A DNA stretch of 64,000 nt. Origin: Phlebopus portentosus. Taxonomy: Eukaryota; Basidiomycota; Agaricomycetes; Boletales; Boletinellaceae. A model generated the notes under the pieces. It worked only from the letters and a program-made list of their open reading frames with translations, had not been told where the DNA came from and made no database searches. This document shows positions 14,112 to 25,664 of this stretch, piece after piece. A program made the position numbers and the translations under genes. How positions within the stretch are numbered: position 1 is the first letter of the stretch; each line of letters opens with the position of its first letter. The stretch is taken from NCBI GenBank assembly GCA_037892935.1, contig JAYXKI010000001.1:2976001-3040000 (forward strand), written 5' to 3'.

Positions 14112-14622
14112 TCTCCGGCGTAGCCGTCTATCGCAACGGCGCGTTTTCAGCATTTCTTCAACAAAGCTTTCATCCAAGTCGACTCCCCCGTTCCTTCCGT
14201 TTCGGATTTGTTACTTAATTCGCTTTCTTCGCTGTTGCTAACTGCTGTTTGTTCTTTCTTCGATCTTCGACTTTCGAACCTTCCTGCTTCTCGTCTCTGG
14301 CTTAATTGGATGGAGAACGTATAAACCGAGTGTAATAGTAACCGCATTTTTTATTATTGATTATTTCTTACACGGACTGTGTCCACTTATCTTGGATATC
14401 TGTAGAATTAGGAAATATAGCAATGATCTGTTAGATTTGCGTTAAGTACCTTTAGGAGGCCTGAAAGGGAAATGAAAAGATCATCGGGTCGATCACTTTA
14501 TGTAAGCAGGCTGCGTGGATGAAGTCATGGCATGGCGGTGTTTGTTTGTTTCTCACTCCTCACGCTAGCAGACAAGTCAGAATGAGGAGAACGGCCTCGC
14601 CATCTCTTGCATAGACACTCCC
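14112..14622. other. Intergenic, 3' UTR plus promoter
   Basis: About 510 bases between two plus-strand genes. Pyrimidine-rich, with short open frames only. No RNA gene or repeat recognised. Confidence 0.4.
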
Positions 14623-15493
14623 ATGGCATCCTCGTTTCCCGACTACTATGAACTTCTTGGCGTGCAGTCGGCGGCGACCCAGGATGAGATTCGTCAGGCA
14701 TATAAGAGGGAGAGCCTCAAATCGCACCCAGACAGGCTCGCTGGTGCACCACCTGCGGAGGTGAAGCGTGCAACGGAGAGGTTCCAGGTCAGTCTTCTTC
14801 GCCTTTTTGTATTTCAACGAAGTACTGTTAGCTAAACTATAGCTTTGAATCTAAAACAGGCAGTTGCAGACGCGTACTACGTCCTATCAGACGCGACACG
14901 ACGACGCGAGTATGACTCCTTGCGCGCATCGCACGGTTTCGACGAGCGCACCACAGACCCAAGTGCCTCCGCGAACTTCTTCGCCAACTTCGCGAACATG
15001 TTTTCTGGTGCTAGTGCGGGAAGCTCTGGACAAGGTGCACCCCAGCGTCCAGATGCAGAGGGCGTCTTCGGCGACGTTTTCGAAGAGGTACGCTTCTTTA
15101 TATTTTCTCTAATTTCTCAAGCTAACGCGTTAATTATGCGCAACTGAATCCGTTCTGCGTAAATTAGCTTCTTCGTCCCGAAGTCGAACGCGTTGCCCCC
15201 TTCTGGGCATGGCTAGGTGCAGCATGCGGAGGCGGAATCGGATTCATTATCGCCAATATCCCCGGTCTCCTCGTAGGTGCGATCGCGGGCAATCGCCTCG
15301 GCGCGATTCGCGACGCAAAGGGGAAGAGCGTCGCCGCCGTATTTTCACAGCTTGGTGGAAACCAGAAGGCCGAGGTCGGTTTTAAATTAAGTGCTCTTGC
15401 CTTGTATTTGAAATTGACGAATTCCCATTCTACATTCAGATCTTGCGTGCTCTTGCCATGAAAGTCCTTGGTACCGCAGCCTCCAATTTCTAG
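14623..15493 (+). CDS. J-domain (DnaJ-like) protein with C-terminal membrane segment
   Basis: Four exons 14623-14787, 14860-15087, 15168-15374, 15440-15493, 217 residues, clean phases. Residues 5-75 form a J domain (DYYELLGV, HPD at residues 35-37, and AYYVLSD..REYDSLR). The middle is Phe/Ala/Ser-rich (NFFANFANMFSG). Residues about 140-175 are a Gly-rich hydrophobic stretch (GGGIGFIIANIPGLLVGAIAG) that suggests membrane insertion. The HPD triad is intact, so stimulation of an Hsp70 ATPase is expected. The target membrane (ER, mitochondrion or peroxisome) cannot be decided from the sequence. Confidence 0.9.
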
Positions 15494-16080
15494 TCTGGGA
15501 TCGACATCTTCATTCTGTTCTATATTGTTCTAATTTCCTAGTTTAACTACAGTACTTTGCCCTGCACTTCGCTGCAACCACCCTATGTTACTTAACTCGT
15601 GTTTCGCTTCTACTTGTCTTATACCGTTCACGACACATCCTCATTCATCCGTTTCATAGCGACATCAATACATGGATCTAACTATTGCACGTGCTGCTTT
15701 AAGTTACAAAAGTTGCTTTTTGATATGGAAACATAATGTTTTTGGTTGACTGGTATTGCCTGCGACGAAATGAAGCAAACGAAGGAAGGAATATGGTTAA
15801 GATTGAGAGAAGACCCTCCGCGCAATATTTTCGATGGTTTTGTGCTCTCCATTGGAAAAAGAATATAATGATCTCCGCATACTGATAATGTAGAGGGTGA
15901 AGGGAAGAAAGGCATAAAGATGAACCAACCATCCCGACAAAAAATGCAAATAAAGGACACCGATAGTTATCACCGTAAATTTTTTGATCCCGAGCAAGGA
16001 AGTTTCGATCCCCTCGACAATCTAGTCCAGCTTGAGTTGAACTGCGACTGCTTGACAATGTGAATGAGACTCAAAGCACC
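15494..16080. other. Convergent 3' intergenic region
   Basis: Between the J-protein stop and the stop of the minus-strand orphan gene. AT-rich. Minus-strand frames at 15682-16058 have no protein-like features beyond chance hydrophobicity. Likely two 3' UTRs. Confidence 0.4.
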
Positions 16081-17611
16081 CTAATCCCATAGGCTGCCAG
16101 CCTCGCCGTCATCCATAACGAAAGCATCCTGAGCCTCTCGCAGAGGTTCGTAGTCGCTCACGCTTCCAGCACCATTGGCAAGCGCCAAACTTAAGGCTTC
16201 CACGGCTTTCTCAGTACGTTTTGACATGCGATATGAGAATGGGTCAGTGGAACCACCGGAGCCACTTTCCGCACTTCCCAGCAGACTCGGACGGACAGGG
16301 GATGATGAAAGTGCATTTCTAGATCCCGCTGCGAGCGAAACAGGAGACAGAGCATTAGCACCGAGAGACAGGTGCGATGAGTTGTTTGAGGTTGAGAAAG
16401 AGAATGATAACGACGGCGGGCTATGCTTCGCTGTGGACAGAGGCTTTGATCGGAAACGGAGAGCGCGTCTATTTCGCATTCGATCGGCAACACTACCACT
16501 GGAGCTTGTAATCCCTTCCTCGTCATCTGACGAGTCTGAGTATCCCGATGCTGACGGCGAAGAGCTACGCTCCCGACTGCGAAGAGGGATCGGGAATGGC
16601 AGTGAATGGGTTTGAGCATCAGACACGGCGTCTTGATAGCTCAGTGCGCTGAGCGATACGGCACGCTTCTTAGAAGGCGACCAAGCTCGGAATTCGTCCG
16701 AGCCCGATGCACAGCTGGAACGGATCTCAACGTCGGATATTCCGTCCTCGGAATCGCTTGCTTTCCCACGATTTGTGCTCATGTTTGCTCGGTGTATGCT
16801 GCGTTGCCGAGCCGATAAGGGCGATGGTCGTTTCCGACCTCGCTTGTAGTGTACTTGCTTGTACCCGGACCCATCGAAGTGTGACGGTAATGTATTACTA
16901 CGAGAGGGACATCCGGTTCTATGCGCTTCAAGTTCGCGCATACGTCGGACGAAGCCTTCGCCTGCCTCTGAGACGGTCTTCCGTAGCTCGTCAAAGGCAT
17001 CCGAGTGCATCTGCTCAAGGCCATCCACGCGTTGATCACGAACATCCAAACCAGAGAATAAGCCACCACGCGAAGCGGGCGAACCCTGCGTCTGCTTTGC
17101 ATTTGAGGAAGACGCCCTGGATGGGAAGAATTGGAACGCATCCGACGTCGTTGCGAAGCGCGGATGAGGTGTTGAAGGTGCAGACATCGATAAGGAACTA
17201 GACAAGAGTTCCGCGACGGGTGAGCTGGGCATTGGCTCGTCGCAGGATTCCATATCGGCGTCCTCTGAAGGGCTCTACATAACGAGGTACATAAAAGGCG
17301 AGATTAGACGCTGGGGCATGGAAATGCGAAACGCGGCATACCTCAGGATCACGCCTGGCTCTCTTACCTCGCCTCCACGCCTCTACGTCCCACTTCTCGG
17401 GTGGCTGGGCAGCAAGCGCGGAGGCATGAGAAAAGGGAGATCTGGAAGGAACTGCAGGTACACCGCATGCCTGCCTTCCAATCATGAATGGTGTGCGAAC
17501 AGCATGGTTGCGATGGTTGTCAGATCTTGTCACCGGTGAGGAGGAGGGAGAGGAGAGAGAAGTGTGAGATCTTGAGCGGCGGTGGGAGGCACGGAAAGGC
17601 GATGAGGACAT
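16081..17611 (-). CDS. Ser-rich orphan protein, probably nuclear
   Basis: Two exons, 17611-17342 and 17274-16081, 487 residues, joined by a 67-base intron. Not recognised. The first 90 residues hold Ser/Arg-rich sequence and a compact block (EKWDVEAWRRGKRARR) that looks like a conserved basic motif or nuclear localisation signal. The rest is low-complexity Ser/Pro-rich with acidic patches and many SP/TP sites. One short helical stretch (DAFDELRKTVSEAGEGFVRR) could mediate contacts. The start is the first ATG in frame; an upstream GTG is not used. Many SP sites suggest phosphoregulation, which is inference. Confidence 0.75.
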
Positions 17612-19219
17612 AGGCACCGATGAAAGGACGAAGGAGAGACGGCGGCGCCGACGGTGGTGACGACGACGGTGATACGCAGAAGTAAACGGCGTCTTTCAGT
17701 GAAGGAACGAAGGAGGTTGAGGAGCGGATGAAGGTAAGTGAAGGCGTGAGGGAGGGTGGTGTGGTGATGGAGGAATAATTATAAATATATAGCTAATTCT
17801 GATGTATCATCAGTACGTGGTGTCCGGGGTCAAGCCCTTCCAGCCACTCACTTTGCCGTCTCGACTCGACTTTCCCATTCAACTAGCGCTTTTTTGGCCT
17901 CTTTTTGCTCCCCACTTTGCGTCAGATCTCGAGTGCATCTTCTATCACGCTCCGAGCAAGGAAAATGAATCCATTTCTTCGCTTTCGTGAAGAGCGGTAG
18001 AGACTGGTTCTCGTGCTCGACGAGACGATAGCCGCATTTGAAACTGATGCTGATGTCATAGCATAGCTGAAGCTGAATATACACTCCGCGTTTGTAATCC
18101 TATGAGTGTCAGCTGGCCGCGCCCTTGCTCACGGAATCAGTCCAGGCCAGGTCGCACATCTTGTCTCACGGTTTGACGTCACATGATGTACTACTACGTC
18201 CAGCTTTCGGATCTGATTTATTTTGCGAGGCTTGGACGGCCCCACATTTCCTATGCCATCCACGGGCTGCCGTTCCGTTCAACAGGCGCTCGATGCTCGA
18301 AGATTCGAGACACTTTGCGCGGCTGAAACAGCCCTGAACGGCGGCTTCGATTTCAGACTTACAGTTGAGTTGTTGGTTGGTAGTCTACCTCGCGCGAAAA
18401 TTCTCGCGTGTCTCGCCTATGATGAGAACGGTGCGTCACGAGTCCACGGCGGACTGCGAACACCCCCCAATGGCTTCTTGAACTGTCCGTCCATCAATTG
18501 CAATCCAGATTCAAATACGATCTTCGCCGGACCATCTCATTTCCCAACCACTTCGAACGTCTTGTTCACTTTCCAGATACGTTTATAGAAGATCACTGGT
18601 ATGTATAGGCGATAGAGGCACACTTCGATTCTTCGCTCCGAAACCCCGTTCATCTGATACTTCCCAGAAAGGCAAAGGTTCAAGCTATCGATCTCTTCAA
18701 TCATTACTCTATCGTCTTGTTCTTATGCTCTCTCGTACACCTCTTCCAACTTCTATTCTTCCTTTCTTCGGGGCGCTCCAAGAACTTTCAAATTAGTATT
18801 GAACGTATATCGCATTGGCCGATAACATGAGCATATCCCGCATTATCCGTTTATACTCGGCAAAGGAATTAAGATTAAGAAGCACCCATAAGCGCCCTTG
18901 TCTTGTCCTATTCTTTCGCGGCTTACTTGAATATATCTCCCGAGTGGGAAGCTCATATCAGGGATACGAACTTTCGCGCTCGGCCCATGTATTACAGTCA
19001 AGTGATCTGGTCATAGAAATATTATTATTATCGAAGGTAAGTTATGGCAGGCCTCGCCATTGAGGCATTGTTTCTGTAAGTTATTCGGAAGAACGCAGTA
19101 TTGACGAACAAAATCGTCGCAGATAACATATGCATGGTAACAATGATAGTGAAAATGAGGCATTGATCTGTTTGCCAGTGTCTACTTATACGACAGTGGG
19201 TGCCTTTCGTCGGTAGTGT
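17612..19219. other. Longest gene-poor stretch, 1.6 kb
   Basis: Upstream of the Ser-rich orphan gene and downstream of the helical-repeat gene, both minus strand. Short open frames occur on the plus strand (18223-18588, 18815-19063), but none shows a family motif, a signal peptide or splice partners. I see no tRNA, transposon terminal repeat or array here. A purine-rich stretch (GAAGGA-type) lies at 17700-17770, immediately before the orphan gene. Confidence 0.4.
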
Positions 19220-22200
19220 TTATGATGATTTGTTCATGTCTGCTTCAGTCTTTTTCAACTATCCAGATAAATTTGACAAATTCTTTCAGTGACAGGTGGG
19301 GTTGGAAAAATTCATGCTTACCTTCTCCAAGAAATTCTCGCAAGTCCGGACGAGATGCAGATCGAATTTCCTGAATCCTTCTCTGGTCGGCTGAGTTTCA
19401 TCCGCACCATTGGCGCCGTCGTCGCTATCCAAACTTCCGTCTTTGGCGGCGTGTACAAGTCTTTCAAGTGAGGCGTAGAGACTGATGGTCAGCCGGGAAT
19501 CTAATAAGAGACGCACTAAATATCGAACAGATTCCAGGACGTTTGAAGACCCAGAAAGTCAGCATTCCAACGTTTTGATGTACAATGAATGAATAAAGGC
19601 CGGACCTACGACAGTATCGCTACGCTTCAGCACGGCTTCGAGCGCAGTACAGATTCTCTCCGCTGCATTCGCAAATTTCTCCGTTCCATCTCCCGAGAAT
19701 GACTCGGGAAATGTTTCATCAAATTCCGGGATAATATTTCCTCCCTGCAAAAAGAGTTCGCCGCGATCTTTCTCGAGGTGTACGTTTACAAGGAGAAGCA
19801 GTATATCTCGAAGGTAGTCCCACGCCTCGGTCACCAACAAGGTATCCATAGTCTTTTTGACCGCGATTGAGACGTACAAAGCGAACGCAGCTGAGGAATT
19901 TGATAATATTTGGCGAGTAAGCTTGTTGTAGAGCATTTGATGCTTCACAGCATAGCGAAAAAACTAACCGGCGAGCTCCAAATCACCGCAAGTTACATCA
20001 AGCGCAAGATTAAACGCCTCTTCATCGTCCCATGTCTTGTGAAGTTTCACAGCTGGAGATCCTTCGTTGCTCTTCGGTGGTGTACTCATCCTATCCTTCC
20101 CGTTCTGGACTCCGGACCTAGCTGTCTGACATTGTACATATGCATATCCAAGACAATTCAATAGAGCTGTCCTTAACGCCAGGGTACCGATACGTTTTGA
20201 GAGAAACTTGACGAGATCGGAAAGGAGTTGGAATGTCGTCACAGGAATACATCTGGTCGCATTGTGCTTGTAAAATAGAGATATCAAGTCCAGGAGAGCA
20301 ACAAGCCCGTCGGCAACACCTGGGTCGAGCAAGAAACGGCCAGTGATATCCGCAGTGATCATACTGAATAATATTTTCAGGCCTAAGCTATAGCAGAAGC
20401 ATTTGATAGACTTGCCGTGAGGCCTTCACAATGACTGCTGGCATGTTAGAATCAAATCTGAATCTTTAACAAGGCAAGTGACTTACTACCCGCGAACATG
20501 GAAAAGAAAGGTACGTTCTTCTGGAGCGAAAGGAGAACCTTCTCCGTTATTTCTGGTTTCAGAACGTTCAAGCCGCGAACTACCTCGCTTTTGACTGCAA
20601 CCATTCGACTCAGTAATTCTGATGATCGTTTCAAGTGACTCCCACCTTTTGACACTCCGGAGTCATATTTCTCTCCCAACTCAGCAAAGAACAAAATTAA
20701 TCGTTCAGCAGCAAGGGATATGTCGTCGGATGACAGCATATCGCCACACGCCTCAACGAGTTCCGCAATGCACCATGTTGTTCGATAGAGCCGTATACAG
20801 TTCAGTCTGTTTTCAGAGATGAATTTTCTGTCGTTCTCGTCGCAAATCTGGTGCTGGAGCCTCAAGTCAGTCGGAGCCCGTAGAAAGCTTAGAAACCACT
20901 TACAAAGAGCGCAATTAATGATGAGCGCGGGTTCATCCTCAAGACCGCTCTGAGAAATTGCGATGCTCCAAATGAAAGGAAAAATGTATCGCTCTCCTCC
21001 CGCATGCGACCTTTGTCCCACAGTTTCATGGGCAATGATTTTTCAAAGTGACATAGCCAATTCTTTGTCTACCATTTAGATGAGCAGAAAATCACCGTTT
21101 TAAATGGATGAGATTACCATCGATACCACAGTATCGAAGCCGATAACTCTTGGGTCATCCCATTTCTCCCACGCCCAAGGAACTGTGTTACCCCAGTGCA
21201 GAAGAATAGTTTGCGCACCATCTAGATTATCCAAAGCCCGAGGATTTTGTGATTGCCCCGAACTAGGCGGGAAAATATATTGCATGAGTTCAAGCGAGCA
21301 GGCCAATGTATACGGCTGGAACGGTTCCAAGTTTTGGCCTTTGTGGCGCTGAGAAGCAGCTTGTGCAGACTAGGTGGAATGAATGACTGAATGAGATGTG
21401 CATTCTTGGATGCTGTGCAAACATCACTCACGGAATACAGAGCGATCGCCATTGCATGAGCAATCTTTAGCGGGACAAAAGTGAGACCACTCTCAGGAAA
21501 ACCTAGTGCCCTCGCCTGAACGACAAATTCTTCCAGGAGAGGCTGCAAGCATTCAGTGATGTACCCTGGGTTGGAGCTTTGTTCTGTAAATTGACAGGTA
21601 ATCAGAACATGAAATTCGGAATTCTTACTCAGCTCCTGCCCATGGATCACGATTTTCGAGATCCGACCTCAGTACGAAAGATGCAAACAACAAGCATAGA
21701 ACTAGTCGCTTTGAAGCAGGGGAAGTGTATTCGGATCGCAAGAGCCCTGAGAGTTGTAGTCGTGTATCTAGATGATCACACGGTCAACGAGGTTCTTCCA
21801 GTCCAGTAGATCGTAAGTCCTCACGTGGCAGCTGTGACGCGATTCGTAGGTCGTTTTCTTCTTTGTGATTAGAGACTGCAGGTAGATCATCTGGTTTCCT
21901 GGAACTTCGCCGACAGCCTGCTATGCACGAGACGCCATCCCAGCATCGAGCAAAAATACGGTCAACCGAGCAGAATATCATGTCACCACGACAATCTATA
22001 GAAGCGCTTTGAAGCAGCTGGCTGCGAATGTCGAATAGAATACTCAGGAAAGCAACATCAACTGAGCAGGACTAGTATAGTGTCAGTGCACAGAAGTCCG
22101 ACCAGGATGAGCTTACAAAGGCAGATGATACAGTCAATGTAGTCTTGCTCTTCACATTCGTCTAGAAGTCCGGTAGTCTCTGCCTCAAGAAAGAGAAGAA

Positions 22201-22518
22201 TATCTTTGAAACACGCATCCAGTTCTCGAGCAACAGCTTCATCCTGCATGTAGACGTCAATTACCCGCAAGGAAAAGACAGACGGAGACCGACTCGAAGA
22301 AAACCCTTTGCTTCATCACCAATCATGCGCAGCCTATTGACAGCTAAGATAGCATTTCTCGAAATACTTTCAACGGTTCTGGTGAGATCTCCCGATGAAG
22401 CAGCCTTGTTATTATCAGAAACAACTGTGCTGATAGTAGGCTCATAAATTGGACCGGATGCAGATGCGGTCGAATCATCGGAACTATAGTCGGTAACGCT
22501 CTCCTGTGACATAACCAT
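19220..22518 (-). CDS. Large all-helical orphan protein (ARM/HEAT-like)
   Basis: Twelve exons: 22518-22294, 22243-22117, 22061-21825, 21767-21629, 21576-21432, 21369-21118, 21068-20904, 20853-20487, 20382-19997, 19921-19606, 19515-19322, 19258-19220. They join in one frame to 863 residues, which supports the model, although the 3' end and two acceptors (21577, 20383) are my best guess. The N-terminus is acidic and Ser-rich. The rest is almost wholly alpha-helical with Leu/Ala-rich segments (GLVALLDLISLFYKH, LLSDLVKFLSKRIG, LILFFAELGEKY) like an armadillo or HEAT solenoid. No catalytic motif seen. I infer a scaffold role; no orthologue can be named. Confidence 0.68.
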
Positions 22519-22748
22519 CTATGACTTTAGACGCGGCGGATGTGGGGATTTGGAGAGACGCTCAGACGCGTAGGCTCAGAGTCAGTCTTGACGATATCGC
22601 GACTCACACGTGTACGCGGTCACGAGATTGCGCATCAAGAGCACAGCCACGATCAAGTCGTCATAAGGCGTGATGGATGATTTGACCCCAAGCCAGTACT
22701 TTCTTCTGGGATATTTCTTCTTGTCTATGGTCTCCAAAACATAACATT
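22519..22748. promoter_or_regulatory. Short divergent promoter (helical orphan / acyl-activating enzyme A)
   Basis: 230 bases between the divergent start codons at 22518 and 22749. Contains a CACGTGT element at about 22608. CACGTG E-boxes are known bHLH sites in fungi, but function here is only inferred. Confidence 0.4.
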
Positions 22749-25404
22749 ATGTCTGGATTGATTCCTAGAGGCGAGAAATCACTTTCGCTTCATAGGATCC
22801 CAGTATAACTGAGTCGGTTTCCTACAGATTTCCGTTCCACCCCGGCAAGCATTCCTCCGGAGCATTGTAGCTTCAGGATGACTCTTCCGAAAGGCTCGAA
22901 TTTGTCCGTTAGCGTACATCCTCTAGTGAGCAGGCGCATTGGGCTGATTTATGGTGCGAGGACTCATCAGATTACTTTGCGGACGCGTAGAATCCCGTGC
23001 AATTTATTCTACGCGGAGCTACCATCTATCCTCATAAGCTTGCTCTGGCTCACCCGGATGTAGAGAGTCCGGTTGCTTTTACATATTCTGTATGGTAAGC
23101 GTATCTCTTGGGCACGTACCAGCTTTACGTAAAGCACATCGAGAATGCCCAGGGCACAAAGAATACAAAATCTTGCGTATGCTTTGATTTGGTCCGGAAT
23201 CAAACCGGGAGAGAGTGTGGCAATAGTAGCACCTAATACGTAAGCTTATTTCTGGATCATTGAACCTTTCAAATAATATCACGTCGCTTTCAGTCCAATG
23301 ATGGCAGGTGAGTATATTTACTCAATACAAAGACCCGTATAATGACCGAGTCGCAGATGCGCTACAGGGCGTGCTTGCCGCTCGCGCGATACTGGTACCG
23401 ATAAACATTAGACTGACAAAGAACGAGGTCACTTACATACTTGAGCACTCCGGAGCGAAGCTGATACTTGTCGATCATGAATTTGTTCATCTCGCGAGCG
23501 ATGCGAGAGTCCCAGTCATTGTTTGCAAGGATACCGGAAGGTTTGGCTGTCCCTATGAAGAGTTCCTATCAAAGGGCCGCCAGCATAGTAACGAAAGGGG
23601 CTGGCCCGGTCTCGAGATGGAACTAGATGAGAATGCGGGAGCGCTACTCTGCTACACGTAAGCTGCTTGCATATCCCGAGGATAAACCCGTTGAGCTTGT
23701 TTACTACTCTAGGTCTGGCACCACAGGAAGGCAGAAAGGGGCTCTGCTTACGTTGAGAGGTAAAGCTTGAGTGGGAATACATGATCAACTCCACTTAAGT
23801 TAATAATTCATTGCAGGCTTATACCTGGGTGCGGTTGGAAATGCTTATGAAGCAAGGTTAGCCTCAGTGTAAATGACATCTTGCATTTGAACGAATTCTT
23901 CCTCGATAGAATGACACCTGATTCGGTCTATCTGTGGTATGTCTAATGACGGATCATCATGTATAGGGACGAATAGCTAAACAGATATTCAGGGTTTTAC
24001 CGATGTTTCACGTTGCTGGCTGGACTTTCCCGTGGGTCATTACTTTCTCGTTCGCCACCCAGGTCCGCCGCGTCTTGTGCGAATTTCAGTTTTTGCTCAA
24101 GTATATACCTTACTTCAGATTACTCAACGCACTGTATCAACTCCTCATATCTGGAGGCATTTGCGACATTCCGGCGTTACACATTATTGCGGAGCACCAA
24201 CTGTTCAGGTATTGGACTCTAATTGCTGGATTTATGCAGTCCTTAACAGCTTACGTGCGCTTGATGGATCAGATCGGCATTATAACTCATCCAGACGCGG
24301 TGAAGCTAGAGAAACCCGTAAATACAATAGCCGGAGGCTCTGCTCCGACTGCACATCTTATTGGCGAGCTTGAGAAGAAGAATATTCGTATTGTTCACCT
24401 ATACGGATTAACGTGAGTCTCGTCTAACATCAATAAGAATCACTCTTATTGTGTTTTTTCTAGGGAGGTATGAGACGTCATGCATTTCAAGGGAACTTCC
24501 GAGCTCAGCAACATATATTAGACCTATGGGCCTCTCACTCGCAACTACGAGCAACCGGCCTGGAAAGATCTATCTCTTGAGGAACGGGCGAAGTTCATGG
24601 CTCGGCAAGGTCATGCATTCTCTACTGCTCAAGAAATTCGAGTCGTCTACCAAGATGATAACGAGGGACTTACGGATGTACCTGCCGACGGTAAGACAGT
24701 CGGAGAGGTTGTGGCTCGGGGCAACACAGTTATGAAAGAGGTGTGACGAGCATAAACTGCTTAATGTGTTTTTATTGACTGGTTTATCGTGAGTACTTTC
24801 GTGATCCCGACGCCACAAAGAAAGCTTTCAGAGGTGGATATTTTGGTACTGGCGATCTTGCTGTACTACACGAAGACGGCAGCATTTCAATCCAGGATAG
24901 AAGCAAGGACATCATCATATCAGGTGGCGAGGTAATGTATCTGTATCGTATCCAGATAGTGAAGTACTATAGCTTACATGGGTGATAAAGAACGCTTCAA
25001 GTTTAGCAATTGAACAAGGTCGGTTGTTTATTGTGGATGTACCAGTTAAATTTATTGAAACTTGGTATCCAGAACTGGCCGAGTATCCAGCTGTCCATGA
25101 GGTCGCGGTGGTGGCGAGGCCGCACCCTAAGTGGGGTGAACGTCCAATGGCGTTCGTTATTCTCACACCGGCAGCGGAAAAGGAATATGCGGGAAGGCAC
25201 AAAGAGTTCGAAAGAGATCTGAAGGCGTTTGTGAAAACGCGCCTTCCGGGATTTGCGCGTCCGGAATGGGTGCAAGTGGTGGATGAGCTTCCTGTAAGTC
25301 CGCGTACAGTGTGCTTGAGCGAAGCAATTCTTACTCTTGGATAGAAAACTTCGACAGGCAAGATCATGAAGACGGCCCTCCGTGGCTTCGTTGCCAGACT
25401 ATGA
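22749..25404 (+). CDS. Acyl-activating enzyme (AMP-dependent ligase), tandem copy A, peroxisomal
   Basis: Eighteen exons: 22749-22770, 22828-22925, 22991-23094, 23153-23239, 23294-23307, 23357-23657, 23713-23759, 23817-23856, 23910-23936, 23993-24062, 24119-24208, 24273-24412, 24464-24467, 24522-24740, 24794-24931, 24991-25018, 25073-25293, 25345-25404. 569 residues, no breaks. ANL superfamily motifs: TSGTTGRQKG (about 209-218), YGLTE (about 344-348), a TGDL hinge region, and the catalytic lysine of the C-terminal STGKIMK (about residue 556). The product ends in ARL, an acceptable PTS1, so peroxisomal CoA-ligation of a carboxylic acid is likely; substrate unknown. The first intron starts with GC (AGAG|GCGAGA). 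The usual Pro of GRPKG is Gln here. One 4-base exon (24464-24467) supplies the Glu of YGLTE. Confidence 0.9.
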
Positions 25405-25664
25405 GGCACATAAATAGTACTATTAAGTGTCGGAAGGATGTACTTGTAGCTTTCGATGAATTTGAAAGCAGATATAATAGGTAGACTAACGGAAGGACTC
25501 GGATAGTGGGAATTTCAAAAGCGTGTGATTGACGAATGATCATGGGGCGTTGACTATACTACACAGCCACAACTCGACCTGATCATGGGGCATTATATAA
25601 AAATACTAATGGTTTGCCACGGTCGCAGTCTCTTCTCGACGTCCACTTTTGTCGCTTGCATAGC

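Noticed and set aside
14560..14817. Minus-strand 85-codon frame overlapping the J-domain start.
   Set aside because: It is an antisense shadow of a firmly identified exon.
15682..16058. Overlapping minus-strand hydrophobic frames, a candidate small membrane protein.
   Set aside because: Located between two convergent stops, AT-rich, no signal peptide, no splice support; fits 3' UTR sequence.
18223..18588. 121-codon plus-strand frame in the long gene-free stretch.
   Set aside because: No family motif, no conserved pattern and no credible neighbour exon.
22244..22293. Apparent frame break in the helical orphan near 22270, first suspected as another lost base in TTTT.
   Set aside because: A 50-base intron (donor GTCGGT, acceptor ATGCAG) explains it and keeps the reading frame.
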